A stretch of 64,000 nucleotides of DNA from Ciona intestinalis (lineage: Eukaryota > Chordata > Ascidiacea > Phlebobranchia > Cionidae): NCBI RefSeq assembly GCF_000224145.3, contig NC_020173.2, forward strand, positions 1,727,435 through 1,791,434, written 5' to 3'. Each line of letters opens with the position of its first letter. The stretch's first letter is position 1. Below are positions 31,097-42,500 of the stretch, one piece after another. The notes under the pieces were generated by a model, which was not told where the DNA came from, searched no databases, and saw nothing but the letters and a program-made list of their open reading frames with translations. The position numbers and the translations under genes are program-made.

Positions 31097-32844
31097 TCAC
31101 TCAAGATTCGCGTAAAAATCATCTAAGTTTCCGCCTTCTTCTTCTTCGGCAGGCTCTGGCTGTTTAAGCTCTTCCGGATCATCATATACAGCTTCTTGGG
31201 TTGAATTATCATGCCCACCCGCCTCAGTGTATTCGGCCTCCTGGTTGTTGTTGTATTCATTGGTATCATAGCTCTGATTTTGTTGGATAGTATCATCGGC
31301 ATAGTCTGCTGCTTGGTCGTATATGTTTTCCTCTTCAGTTTCGATCGGCACTGCTTCCGCTTTCTGCTCTGGTTCGACATCTACCGGATCTTCTGGCGCC
31401 GGTTCCCCAAGACCGTTACCTGAATATTCTTCGGTGTTTTCGCCATTACTGTCCCCGTTTTGTGGCAGTGTAACTTCCTGTGTTTCATTTTCCTCCACTG
31501 CGGTATTCTCTTGTGTTTCCAAATTGTTTTGGTTTGTTTCAGGCGTTTCGGCTTCTGCGTCTTCCGACCGATCATCGTAGTTTTCAAACTCTTTTACTTC
31601 TGATACCTGATCATCACTATCACGTGTTGTATTCTCGGGTACCGGAGCGGAATCAGGTATAACGGGCGTTGAAACAGGTTCCTCGGTCTTGATTTCTATT
31701 GTTTCTCTCGGGGTACTACTTCGATCTCTCGTAGCTGACGGAAAACAGAAATATACTTCCTAATTCAGGACTGTTTATATCATAGTTTAACTTAATATGT
31801 TAAAACTTGTAGCAAATAGCTAGGGATGAGTCATCTGGTATACAGTTTCAGTTACTCATAAACATGTGAATGCAGTCGCTAAATACGCTACGCGCACTGA
31901 CTTAACATAAGCATTAGAAAACTAATGCTTTTTAAATACATTTCACAAAGAGAGGAATTTAACCGTCATTCATTGGAAATATATTTGATCCCCCATTTAT
32001 CAACTCACAAGCTGGATTTCTTTTGCGTGGTTTCGCTGCACCTTTGCCAGTGTAAGACAGGTTACTGATCTGTTTACTCACTTTGCTCACGCGCAGAGTT
32101 TCCGGGTCGTCAGCTATCTGTAATAACGTGTTTATCCTCCAGTTTAAAACAAACAAAATCTACGTGAATGCTGCATATACAGCATAGGCAACATAATATT
32201 ATCTTTAATATATAACGCAGACGGCATGTGTATTCTAGTCACCAAAATATGCTATAAGTATAGTAGGGTGGGGGAAGATGGGACACCTTTGGCACTGAAT
32301 ATCCAAATATCCTGATCTTGTTTTAAACAACCAACAACGGTCGTTTTTATAATTCTTTGACTGTTCTTCGATTACTGTCATATGGAACGAGAAAATAGAA
32401 TACAAAGATGTCCCATCTTCCCCCACCCTACTATATATTACGCGAAATATAACGCCTCCAAGTCTCTAGTCATGACTGAATATTATACGTTACGTTTCTC
32501 GTAAACCTGAGTAAATTTAGCTTTGCTTTTTTCAAATTCGCTTCTGTACTGTGTCCGGCTGACCAGGGAGCTTTGTCGTTTAGCGTTATCCAATTCCGGG
32601 GTCGATGCAACAGGCGTGAATTTTGCCTTTGTCTTATTGAACTGTTCGGTGTATTTGTTCTGAAAAACAAATTGTAAAATCTTGAAATATGACCAAGTCC
32701 AATACTAAGCAATCCGGCTAGCACAATTACCCGGCTTTGTTGTTTGGACATTTTCAATGCGTGTACCATTGCTGGGGTCATATAAGCGCTGCGGGCAGCA
32801 GCTTGTGCCCATCTTTTCTTTTTTTCTTCCTCGGTTTCAGGCAT
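31097..32844 (-). CDS. Nebulin-repeat protein with acidic tail (LASP/nebulin-like, no LIM or SH3)
   Basis: Likely actin-filament-associated. Exons: 32844-32731, 32659-32507, 32117-32009, 31734-31097; 337 aa. The N terminus MPETEEEKKKRWAQAAARSA is charged. Nebulin-type repeats follow at about residues 39-115: YTEQFNKTKAKFTPVASTPE, SRTQYRSEFEKSKAKFTQ, then DDPETLRVSKVSKQISNLSY, each showing the Tyr/Lys/TPE spacing of the ~35-residue repeat. One exon encodes each repeat unit, as in LASP and nebulin genes. The rest is a long, disordered Glu/Asp/Asn-rich tail ending EEEEGGNLDDFYANLE. Vertebrate LASP proteins pair the repeats with an N-terminal LIM and a C-terminal SH3; neither is present here. It is either a lineage-specific derivative or a fast-evolving muscle/cytoskeletal protein. 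The repeat call is by eye. Confidence 0.65.
32258..32439 (-). mobile_element. MITE family A copy (nebulin-like intron 2)
   Basis: Reversed, ends intact: TATAGTAGGGTGGGGGAAGA and CCCATCTTCCCCCACCCTAC plus TATATA. Slightly short in the middle. Confidence 0.9.
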
Positions 32845-33836
32845 GCTTCAGCAGAATTTACCGTGACAGTTGAATATGTAAAAATAACTTTCTTACTAAG
32901 AATTAAAGACGAATTAGAAACACAGATGTAGTTAGTGAACTGAAGACTCTTAACCAATAACCTTTGCTTTGGTTTGTCTAAAACTCTAAATGCTGTTGGT
33001 TCTAGAAAACCTTAAACCTTATTTTTAATATAATTTTACTTCTGCCAACCAAACATTAGCTTTCACTCCGTCCAGGTTTTACGCTGTGGTGTGCGTACCG
33101 ATTGTATACAAGTTTCATCGTTTGAGTTGGGCGTCATTTCCTCTCCTCTCACTCTTCTCTTCTTAGTTTCTTTATTAATAATTCACGCACTTCCTTCTCC
33201 TACTCCATGCAAGAGAAACTCTTCCTTCTTACCGGTAGGTATCCAAGCTCATAAATTGAAAACGAATTTCGGTCGAACGAAATGCCCTTTGACATCTATA
33301 CGCATATTACAAGGCCTCTTCAGTGATATACCGAAGGATAACTATTCTCCACAGCCTGCCAATCTGTATTGCTAAATCTGACTGACAACACGACTATTGA
33401 CTCAACCGGTTAACAGATTACGTTTCTTCAAAACAACGAAACTCTGCAATAAAATACACCCTACCAAATTTCACCATATTCTGTCATATAATTAATGATC
33501 ATTTGCGGAAATTATTAGCTGCATAAGAGAAGTACGTGCACCTACTCATCACCTCAAACAAGCGGTGGCGGACGGTATGACCAAACTCTCAATAGGCCCT
33601 TTACAACAGAATTACGTTCACTTTGTTTCATCGATTGGACCGTAGTAACATTTAATAGGCCTTGCTCTCGTGGGCGGCAGTGATTCATTTTCCGGAATTT
33701 CTAAAAGATTCGCTCACCTATACCATACAGGCGTTAGTCACCAGCAGAGCATAAGTTGCAGAGCACGTCGGGTTTTTTACAGCATCAAACAAGTTTCGGG
33801 AACTTATTAGAAAAGAAAGCAAACCATATGCCTTCC
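32845..33836. promoter_or_regulatory. Divergent intergenic region: nebulin-like (-) and PX-SH3-SH2 (+)
   Basis: About 1 kb free of MITE and SINE copies, which is unusual here and consistent with constrained promoter DNA for two genes. An open stretch on plus at 33091-33375 has no splice context or family features. No specific factor sites are asserted. Confidence 0.4.
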
Positions 33837-36800
33837 ATGGCGAACAGAACTCTAAAATCCGTAAGGGTGATTGACATAGAAAAGCGCCGATTACCGTCTA
33901 AGCATTATGTGAGTACTATATTATATTACTATAATATACGTGAGATTTGAGATGCGATTTTGATAATAGAAAGTTTTTATAGGTCTACCTTATCGAGATA
34001 AAATGGAGCGACGGCAGTCTTTGTACAGTTGGGAGAAGGTTCAGTGCATTTTTCATGATGCATGTGAGTTATTGTTTATTACCAAACCTTCTTTATACTG
34101 ATGGTACGTGGGGTAAAATGGTACATGTGGTAAGATGGAACTATTTATTGTTCCGTTTTTTACTGATTAAAGGATATTTACAGAGATAGATAACTGTAGC
34201 CTTGCGACTATAAAATGGCGCTGTTATTGCTTAAAAAATAATCAGGAAATGTGAGATGTTGATGCTAACGTTACCCTGTCTTACCCCACAGTACTATAGT
34301 AGAGTGGGGGAAGATAGGACAAATTTAGCACATAAAATATAAATATCCTGTTCCTGTTTTAAACAATTAACAATGGTCTATGGGAGTTGGATATGGTTTT
34401 ATAATTCTTTGAATGCTCTTTGTATACTACCAAATGATGGGACGAGAAAATAGAATGAAAAAGTATCCCATCTCCCCCCATCCTTATATATAACATTTTT
34501 GCCTTGGCGTTCTGTTGCTAAATACGCAATAACCGCAATATACGCATCAGATGACGCTGTTGGAGAAATTTCCGCTGGAAGGTGGACAGAAAGATCCATC
34601 CAGGAGAATCCTTCCCTTCTTACCTGGGAAAATATTGTTTAAGCGTTCCCACACCCGTGATGTAACACTGAAGAGACTGGGCAGTATCAGTGAATACTGT
34701 GAGGTAAATGGGCCATGAAAAACCACATATAACCAAATAAAGAATTAACCTGTGTTCTCGTTTTAAAAATTAAACCACATATTTATTGTTGCAACATATT
34801 TTGCTCCATTGTTTTTTAATGTTTTTTTATGCATACAAAGATGCCTATGCACATGTTCGCTTTGAGATTTGTCTTGTTTTGCAGTCATTACTTCTGTTAC
34901 CGGAGCACATATCACAGTGCGATACTATATTGAGGTTCTTCGAAACTAGCTCTTCCGATATCGCCCGGGACACAAAGTTCGTATATATGCAATACTATAA
35001 ATATATAGGGTTGACCATATGTATCTTAATGATGCAGAATTCAAACTCTACTGTGGCACGTTTGGTTGAGCTGTATCACTAAAACAAAATTTTAATCAAC
35101 TTTTAACTTTTAAATGTCTGTTTTTTTTTGTATTTGCAGGGAGAAGACACAAAGTACCGCTGGTAAGCAACGAACTATATATATATATACATAACTACGA
35201 AACGTATAGTAAAGTATAGTAATATAAACTTTAGTCTATATAAGTGCCGTCTTTATAATACTGCTTTACAGTCTCGCAGATAATTCAAGACATAACGGGA
35301 CCGATAGAGCTTGAAACGTATATCGCTATTGCTGATTATAAAGCTGAGGCAAAGACACAGATTAGTTTGCATTCTGGTGAAACGGTGGAGGTTGTTGAAA
35401 AAAGTGAAAGTGGTATATGAATGTTCTCATTTTGGTTTATGAAAAAAGATTTAAATATTTTTAAAGAAATGACGACGTAACAGTTATAACTCGGGTCCAA
35501 CAGATTTATAATAAATGTAGGACTGTCCCTATAATAGTTTGACATTTCAATGGTTTTTGAAATTAAGTTTGCCTCTAATATTCGTCTAGCGCCAATAAGA
35601 GGGTTAAAAAATTTTAACATGTTGTTCTTTATAACAGGCTGGTGGTTGGTGTGTAATACATACGGATCCAATGGTTGGGTTCCAGGAGCCTACCTTGAAA
35701 AGGAGGATGGCAGTGAAGAAGATTTGGTGACAGAAAAGGCTGCAGTGGGACAAGGTCGATTACTTCAATACACAATTTACAATCAAGTTGTGGCAATAAC
35801 TCATACTAAGAGTTTATTTTAGTTCAGACATCGCGCTGATTTGTCCTCTGCATTTCCTTATTACTGTATCCTTATTTAGATAAACCGAGCATGTCACTCG
35901 GTCAAACCGGTGAATCATATTATTAATCTGTGACATAATGTAACGTTATGTATGACTGACGCAGGTACGTGGTACGTCGCTACGTCACACTACGACGCTA
36001 CTTCTAACGACGAGATAAGTTTCCCGATGGGAGCAGCGTTGGAAGTTCTGCAAATTAATCTAGAAGGATGGTGGCTAGCAAGGTGAGAATTTACCAAGGG
36101 GCAGAGATTCGCGAGGTGGTATATTGTAACTAATGGAGTTGTTTCTTAGGTATAATAGTAACGAAGGCTGGGTGCCTGGCTCGTATTTGGAAAAATCAAG
36201 ACGGACGTACAGTTGGGCGACTGACACAGCACCAACTGAAAGTGTTCCTGGTGCAGCAGGTATATATGGCATAACAATAAGGATCTTCAAAGCATAGCTA
36301 AAGTTATATAGAAGGGTGGGGGAATATGGGACACTTTTTTTTCTATTTTCTCGTCCTATATGGCAGTAAACGAAGAACAGTCAAAGAATAATAAAAACGT
36401 ATCCTCACGACTCTCATGGACCGTTGTTAATTGTTTAAAACACGATCAGGATATTTGGATATTCAGTGCTAAAAGTGTCCCATCTTCCCCCACCCTACTA
36501 TATTACTAATCCCTGGGGCTAATGTATAATAATGTGGTGTAAGATAGGCTACCTTTAACACACATAGTATCCCGTATTTTCTAATTGTCTTTTTAACAAT
36601 TACCAACGCCTTTAGAATCTCGAGGATACGGTTCTATAATTCTGTAAATATTCTTCATTTCCAAATAAAAACATGTTTAAATGGTATACGAACTTTAGAA
36701 TCAGTCAAGAAATCGACATTAGCACTCGTCAAGCCACCGCCGAAAAGAGCAACAATCAGAAGGACGCTCAAGGTGACAAGGGGACAAGATAGCATTAAAG

Positions 36801-38503
36801 AGAAACACGACGAAGACAACCTGTATATAACTTTATTCGATTTTGATTCTTCAATTGAAGACGGCCTTAGCTTTAAAGCCGGGCAAATCGTGAAGGTACA
36901 GATACGGGTAGCATGCAAATTGGGATAAATAGACTGTAGTATATAGTATAGAGTGCTTTCGTCTATCACCAAATGAGGACTTGTAAAAGCAGATTTGAAA
37001 ATATGTTCCAACTTGCCCCGTGTTCCAAACACCTCGCCTTACTATATAGCTTGTTCGAAAAATGTCATAAAGATAGTTCGCATTTGATTCTGATATATGC
37101 AAAGGCATTATCAGTGTTTTTTTTTAAAGCTGTTTTTTTTTGCAGGTAATTGAGCAGTCGGATAACGGCTGGTGGTTGGCAACACTAAATGGCGCCGAGG
37201 GTTGGGTGCCGTCAAGTTACTTGGAAAGCAAAACAACGGAAGCCGAACCTGCAAGGAATACAAATCCCGGGTTTTCGGCAAAGATGGTTTTGCCAAAAAT
37301 CGAAGAAACTGGCGCTGGGCGATCTTACGATCCTGGTCAAGCTAAGCAGAAGCTCATAGGTTCTCCGCTGAAGTTGAAGTTAGAAGGCAAAGAAAGAAAC
37401 ACGCCGTTCCAACTCCAGGCAAATAAACAAGTGCGACCTGTATCTCCTGTCTTTCCACGGAAAGCAGACGCATTGACAGGAAAAACAGGACAAGAAGACT
37501 TATGGAGGTATGGGCTGCAGTTTTATCTATTTTCTTTGTATTGTAAGACCTATTTGGTCATCTTATTGATGACATGCGCGAAATTTTGCTAAGCTTTGGA
37601 GCTGCGCTTTGAAATTAAACGTTAAAAGCAGTTCCCTTTTTTAGAAAACTTCAGGATATTAAACGTCGTTCAAACAGTGATGAAAACCCGGAGTTAAAAT
37701 CGATATTTCGGGATCGCTACCCAACGCCGAAGAAAAGTCAGTCTCCGTGGCGAAGTTCTTCACCGTCTATGATGGAATCATATCTAGAAATGAGTATGTG
37801 TATTGTAGGCGGGCATATACGCATATTGAGAACGTGGTAAAACTATGTGCTTTTTTATTTAGAATCCGTGGATGTGAAACCGACAGAGTTAGAGGAATGG
37901 TTCAAAGACGTGACAAGGCAACAAGCAGAAGCTGCTCTGCTTGCAGAAAATAAGGTATGACGGATAATATTTCTGCAAGCCTAGACTAGTGTTCGACACT
38001 ATACATTCTATCACTATCAGTAACAGTTTTTGTATAGTAGGGTCGGGTACCAACTGACATGTTTTCATTCCCCAAAGCATTCTGGTCCCTTTTGGTAGCA
38101 AACAAAAACATTAACAGAATTTTAACGTAGCATCGCGACTTCAAAAGAAAGTTTTTAATTGTTTAACACCATATCTATATCATCACTCTCAGTATACCCA
38201 ACAACAGTTTTATACAGAAGCTTTATCCCTTTATTTTAGGAAGGAAGTTTCGTTGTAAGAAAAAGTCGAGCCGGTGGCGCGAAAAACCCTTACTCATTCA
38301 CGCTGTTGCATAATCAGACAATATTTAACTTTCACATCAGAAAGAGAGTTTCTGACGGTAGATTCGCCACCGGTTTGTATACAGAAGGTGAAAAATCCTT
38401 TGCCAGTGTGAAAGAAATGGTTGATTTCTATAAATACAATACACTAGTAGTGGGTGATGAGACAAATAGAGTCCGCCTATCTGCACCTCCGTTTAGTTTG
38501 TAG
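33837..38503 (+). CDS. PX-SH3-SH3-SH3-SH2 adaptor (Tks/p47phox-like front, SLP-76/BLNK-like SH2)
   Basis: Fourteen exons: 33837-33908, 33983-34063, 34551-34703, 34885-34976, 35140-35162, 35272-35412, 35638-35754, 35965-36082, 36150-36259, 36699-36895, 37146-37507, 37645-37793, 37863-37954, 38240-38503; 656 aa in one frame. PX domain ~1-132: [62 protein letters not shown], nearly Tks4/Tks5 order. SH3-1 ~152-208 ([26 protein letters not shown]), SH3-2 ~227-282 ([26 protein letters not shown]), SH3-3 ~343-398 ([26 protein letters not shown]). A Ser/Pro/Lys linker leads to an SH2 domain at ~551-650: [17 protein letters not shown], phosphotyrosine-binding Arg in GSFVVRKSR, then [27 protein letters not shown] start is preferred; an ATG 9 nt earlier is possible. 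The exon 4 donor (GTTCGT) is weak. Known relatives organise podosomes or NADPH oxidase; the SH2 would add phosphotyrosine docking (inference). Confidence 0.85.
34104..34297 (+). mobile_element. MITE family A, GTAAGAT subfamily (PX-SH3-SH2 intron 2, first)
   Basis: Starts GTACGTGGGGTAAAATGG, ends CCCTGTCTTACCCCACAGTA. Directly abuts the next copy, sharing its terminal TATAGTA. Confidence 0.75.
34298..34494 (-). mobile_element. MITE family A copy (PX-SH3-SH2 intron 2, second)
   Basis: Reversed first-subfamily copy, AGTAGAGTGGGGGAAGATAG to CCCATCTCCCCCCATCCTTA. Nothing separates it from the preceding copy, so one element probably inserted at the TA border of the other. Confidence 0.88.
36309..36511 (+). 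mobile_element. MITE family A copy (PX-SH3-SH2 intron 9, first)
   Basis: TATAGAAGGGTGGGGGAATA to CCCATCTTCCCCCACCCTAC; complete. Confidence 0.9.
36527..36660 (-). mobile_element. MITE family A fragment (PX-SH3-SH2 intron 9, second)
   Basis: Reversed second-subfamily copy: AATGTGGTGTAAGATAGGCT, then CCCGTATTTTCTAATTGTC and CGAGGATACGGTTCTATAAT. The far end is lost before exon 10. Confidence 0.65.
38033..38190 (+). mobile_element. MITE family A, worn copy (PX-SH3-SH2 intron 13)
   Basis: Left end TATAGTAGGGTCGGGTACCA; later AGCAAACAAAAACATTAACA and GTAGCATCGCGACTTC of the second subfamily. The right end is not recognisable. Confidence 0.6.
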
Positions 38504-39533
38504 ACTAACTTGGTTTTATCTTGTAACACTCTCCATAAGTTTTTGGTTGCACTCTTTTTTTTCTTTTGATATATATATATGTATAACTGCTTTCGTTTTT
38601 TTTTATTCCTGCAATTGTCTCAGCAGTGCTGTGTAAAGTAATTTATTATGTATATAAGTTGTAACTCGATCTTTTTCAGTCCGATTTCTGTTATGACTTT
38701 GTAAAAAAATATGTCTTATTAACTTGCCAATACACTCTTCATGTTTTAAACAAACACTTTTTACGAATCCTTAGATAATGACAGTAAACAAAGAACATAC
38801 AAAGAAATATTAAACCGTATCCTTGCGACATCCATAGACTGTTGTTAATTGTTTAAAACACGATCAAGATACTTGAATATCAAGTGTCCCGTCTTCCCCA
38901 ACAGTATTATATTATGACCACTCGCAATATTTCTGCCTGTCTGTGCCTCTGTAAACAAAGTTTCAGACCCAACTTAAATTAACTACAAATGCAAAAGAAA
39001 GATAACCTACTTTTAACTCTGTTTTCATTTTCTAAATTCAAACACGTAAAATATAAGTTTTAAACTTCTATAGGTAGGCTAATGCACATGCAAAACACCA
39101 GGTGTCTTTATAAACAAAATCGTAAACTAGTTGAAAAAAGACCTTATGTGGTGCCAAAGCACCAGCATATACACGTTAAGTTGAAAAAGCTTTCCAAAGA
39201 TTTTTTTCTTCAAATATAAATTTTCATCGGAATTCACAGTAATTTGTAAAAGGAACTAAAAACATCTTATGCACCACATGTGTGGGCATGGGATGCTTGT
39301 AACAGAAGATAGCAAATAGCCTATAGAATATAATCTAGTATTCTAGCCTAAAGATTGTGGCAATTTTGCTATATGACATAGCCTTTGCTAAACTGTGGCA
39401 GATTATGCAATTCTATAACAGCATACTAACACAAAAGCTTGAAGCGTTTCTGTTCTGAAATCCTAAACTAAACTATAAGGCAGATTCTGTAACTGTATAA
39501 AGTGCAAGTGGTTTCAGTTCTTCAAAAACGCCA
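38504..39533. other. Convergent spacer between PX-SH3-SH2 and TAPT1
   Basis: Contains the 3' ends of both transcripts and one MITE lacking its left end (38772-38916). No exon was recognised. Confidence 0.45.
38772..38916 (+). mobile_element. MITE family A, left end missing
   Basis: Begins inside the element at ACAGTAAACAAAGAACATAC and continues through ACACGATCAAGATACTTG to CCCGTCTTCCCCAACAGTAT. Confidence 0.75.
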
Positions 39534-42500
39534 TCAGTGAATTTCTTCATCGATAGCAGTGGCTTTTACAATGGTGGCTGTATGGCGCTTGCGTGACCTA
39601 ACGCTATCGGGTGCCTGGTGACGTAGAACGTCAACGTCACCTACGTCATCGTCATTACGGCTTGGGAGATTGGTACCAGCCGCAACAGTGTGGTCAACAG
39701 AAGGGGCACGCATGGAACGTAATCTAAAAAAGGATATAGTAAGTTGGGGCAATATGGTACATTTTTTATTAAAGATTTTTACTGTAGCAACACGATTTTA
39801 AAGCGGTGTTATTCTAAAGCGGGGGTAATTGTTAAAACAAATGAATAAAACTAAGGGATATTTTGTGCTAAAGATATCCCATCCTACCCCCACAGCACTC
39901 GCATTCATAATAATCATTGAAAAAAACTTAAATATTTAGTAAGAAACCTCGCCGGCGTCGTAACTTCTTTTGGCAACTTGCGATTCTTTTCGGGCGACAG
40001 AAGCAATTTCTTTGAATCCAGACCAGGATCTCCACTCGCCGGCGGTTTTACGGTGGGTTCGGGGGGCTGGGCACGCGCCTGGGACACGAGGATGGTTTTG
40101 TTGCCCCGCTGTTCGAATGGATCGACCACAGCAATGCGTGCTCCATTTACTCGCACGTTAGCTGCTTGCGCTTCGTCATCGGAAATATAACAACAGGCCT
40201 TGCCTACTATTACGATGCTGTTGAACACTTTTAACAGCGTGAGACTGGAAAAGTGCATTGATTAAAGTGGTACTATATACATATATATATATAGGACTAT
40301 GAGAGAAAATGGGACACCTTTACCACATGATATCCAAATATCCTGATCGTGTTTTAAACAATTAACAACGGTCTTTAAGAGTCGTGAGGATATGATTTTA
40401 TAATTCTTTGAGTGTTTTTTGCTTACCTTCAAATGAGACAAGAAAATAGAATGAAAAAGTGTCCCATCTTCCCCAATTCCACTAAATATTTTATATCATA
40501 TAAAAGGACTTACATCACGTAACCAACCAGTATCACAAGGAAGCCTGCAGCTCCATGAAAATCAATGGATATTCGTGTGACATGAAATATCTGTTAAAGA
40601 AGTTATTTTTAAATAACCAAAACATTCTATTCTATAACGTACAGCTTCGTACGTCCGTGTGGAGTTAGGTCAGGGTTGGCTCATTACGCCAACAAACAAG
40701 TATTAACACAATGTTTTACTTCAAGTATATTTGGACCACTGTTTCAATTAAGATCACTGTTAAATTACCATTAAATAACAATAGTTTATACTCTTTTTTA
40801 CGATATTACATACTAGTACCACTACACAGCTTGTGATGTAACAGTTACGTTGGTGGGCGTACATTTAATCATAGTTTAATAATACAACTTCTTTATTAAA
40901 CTATGGTTTAATTAACAGTAACATAAATCTAGCCAAAAGTTAAAGCGTAACCACTGGAGATTCAATCGTCGACCGTAATCGTGAATGGTTTATTTTATAA
41001 AACATGCAAATCGTATGCGCTTGTTTACTTCATTAGGAAAACGCTTACGTTAGGGATGCAGTAACATCGCCTGTTTAACTGGGTTATTGTTTGTTTAGCC
41101 GAATTGTAATGCCTTCGTACGGGCCATCGCAGGCTAGCGTCAGTAAAAATGCGGTTTCTAGAAAGTTACGTATCGTATGACATCATAACCTGTAACGTAA
41201 CTGCAATCTCGCCACCCCGGTTTTCGTCGGAATGCTTAATGTTTCGACGCCTATGACTACATACACTAAATTCTGTATCTGGCACAAATTTAACACCGGA
41301 GTAAAGCACCAGGCTATCTTTTCCACTGAATAACAAAAGTCTATACAAACCTTTTTTTGATTCTATATACTAGTACACTACTACATACACTAAAATCTGA
41401 AACTGGTAAAAGTAAAGCGCTAGAGTAACTCACCAGCACTGCTAGTGGTAGAGGAATGAACCCCAACCTTCGGGACACAACATCTGAATGGTCATTAATT
41501 GAATCTTTGTGCCGACTGCTTGCAACATCATATGCAAGCGTGGCTCTGTATTCGCTATAGGACTCAATAGGAATATGGTTGAATTTGAGTACAAAGGCAT
41601 GCTTGAACCAATCAACTGTAAAATATATTTATTTTTTATTTAAGATGATTACTTTTAACACGTAATACCCCATATTTCCTAATCATGTGTTTAACAATTA
41701 ACAAATGCTAGAGTCTAAAAACATGTGATATTACCCCTGATTATTAGACCTATGCTCAGAGTGCTGAAGTGTGAGTAGGCAAAATGATATTTCAAATCTA
41801 GCAAGAATAAGAAATATGTACTGACCAACACATTCTGAAGACAGAAGCATCAACATGTTTGGAATAATTTCAGTAAAATGTTCGTAGTTCCATGAATACT
41901 GTTGCATGTTACGCAGTAGAACCACGAGCATCAATGCAAAGTAATGGAACCGCTCACGTATGTCAGAGCAGGAAATCTGGGAAAAGTTACATTTTTTTAT
42001 TTTGTAAAGATAACAAAACAAACTCTAAACATAAACTTATTCAAAAAATGTGGACCATAAAAGATTGTTCAGTGAAAATAAACGTAAAATGGATTAATGT
42101 ACTTAGGTATTTAAAAAAAAAAAGCGAAGTGTGCTGCACATTTGCACTGATAAGGTGTAAAAAAGCGAAGTGTGCTGCACATTTGCACTGATAAAAAAAA
42201 CTTAATAAGTTCCTGTTTTAGTGAAATAATATAAAAGTATTATAGACCCTTTTCCATAGAAGGTTTTTTAGTATAGAAACATGAAAAGACAAAATAGTTT
42301 TATACCTGAAATAAATTATTTTTGTCGTATTTCTTGAAAACTGTTCCTTTAATCTCAACAAAGTTATTTGCCATCATGATCGTTAGAAGGACTTTGTTGT
42401 GGGAATTAAACGCAACGTTTAATGTGGTGGCTTCAAACAAAACCAACACAGCATGGCTAACTGTGTGGTGGCTTGGTTAAGGAAAAATAAAAAAGAATAT

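Noticed and set aside
31123-31587. Several overlapping ORFs on both strands
   Set aside because: They are alternative frames of the Glu/Asp-rich tail exon of the nebulin-like gene.
33091-33375. 94-codon plus ORF with a hydrophobic segment (LTLLFLVSLLIIHALPS)
   Set aside because: It superficially resembles a secreted protein, but no splice context, family motif or codon pattern supports it, and it lies in the shared promoter region of two genes.
36940-37046. Possible further MITE copy in PX-SH3-SH2 intron 10
   Set aside because: Only weak resemblance at the right end (CACCTCGCCTTACTATA); the interior does not match well enough to list.
41260-41437. Two similar stretches (ACTACATACACTAAA...) in TAPT1 intron 8
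   Set aside because: Similarity is limited to about 50 bp with many differences; too weak to call a duplication, though it may be an old one.
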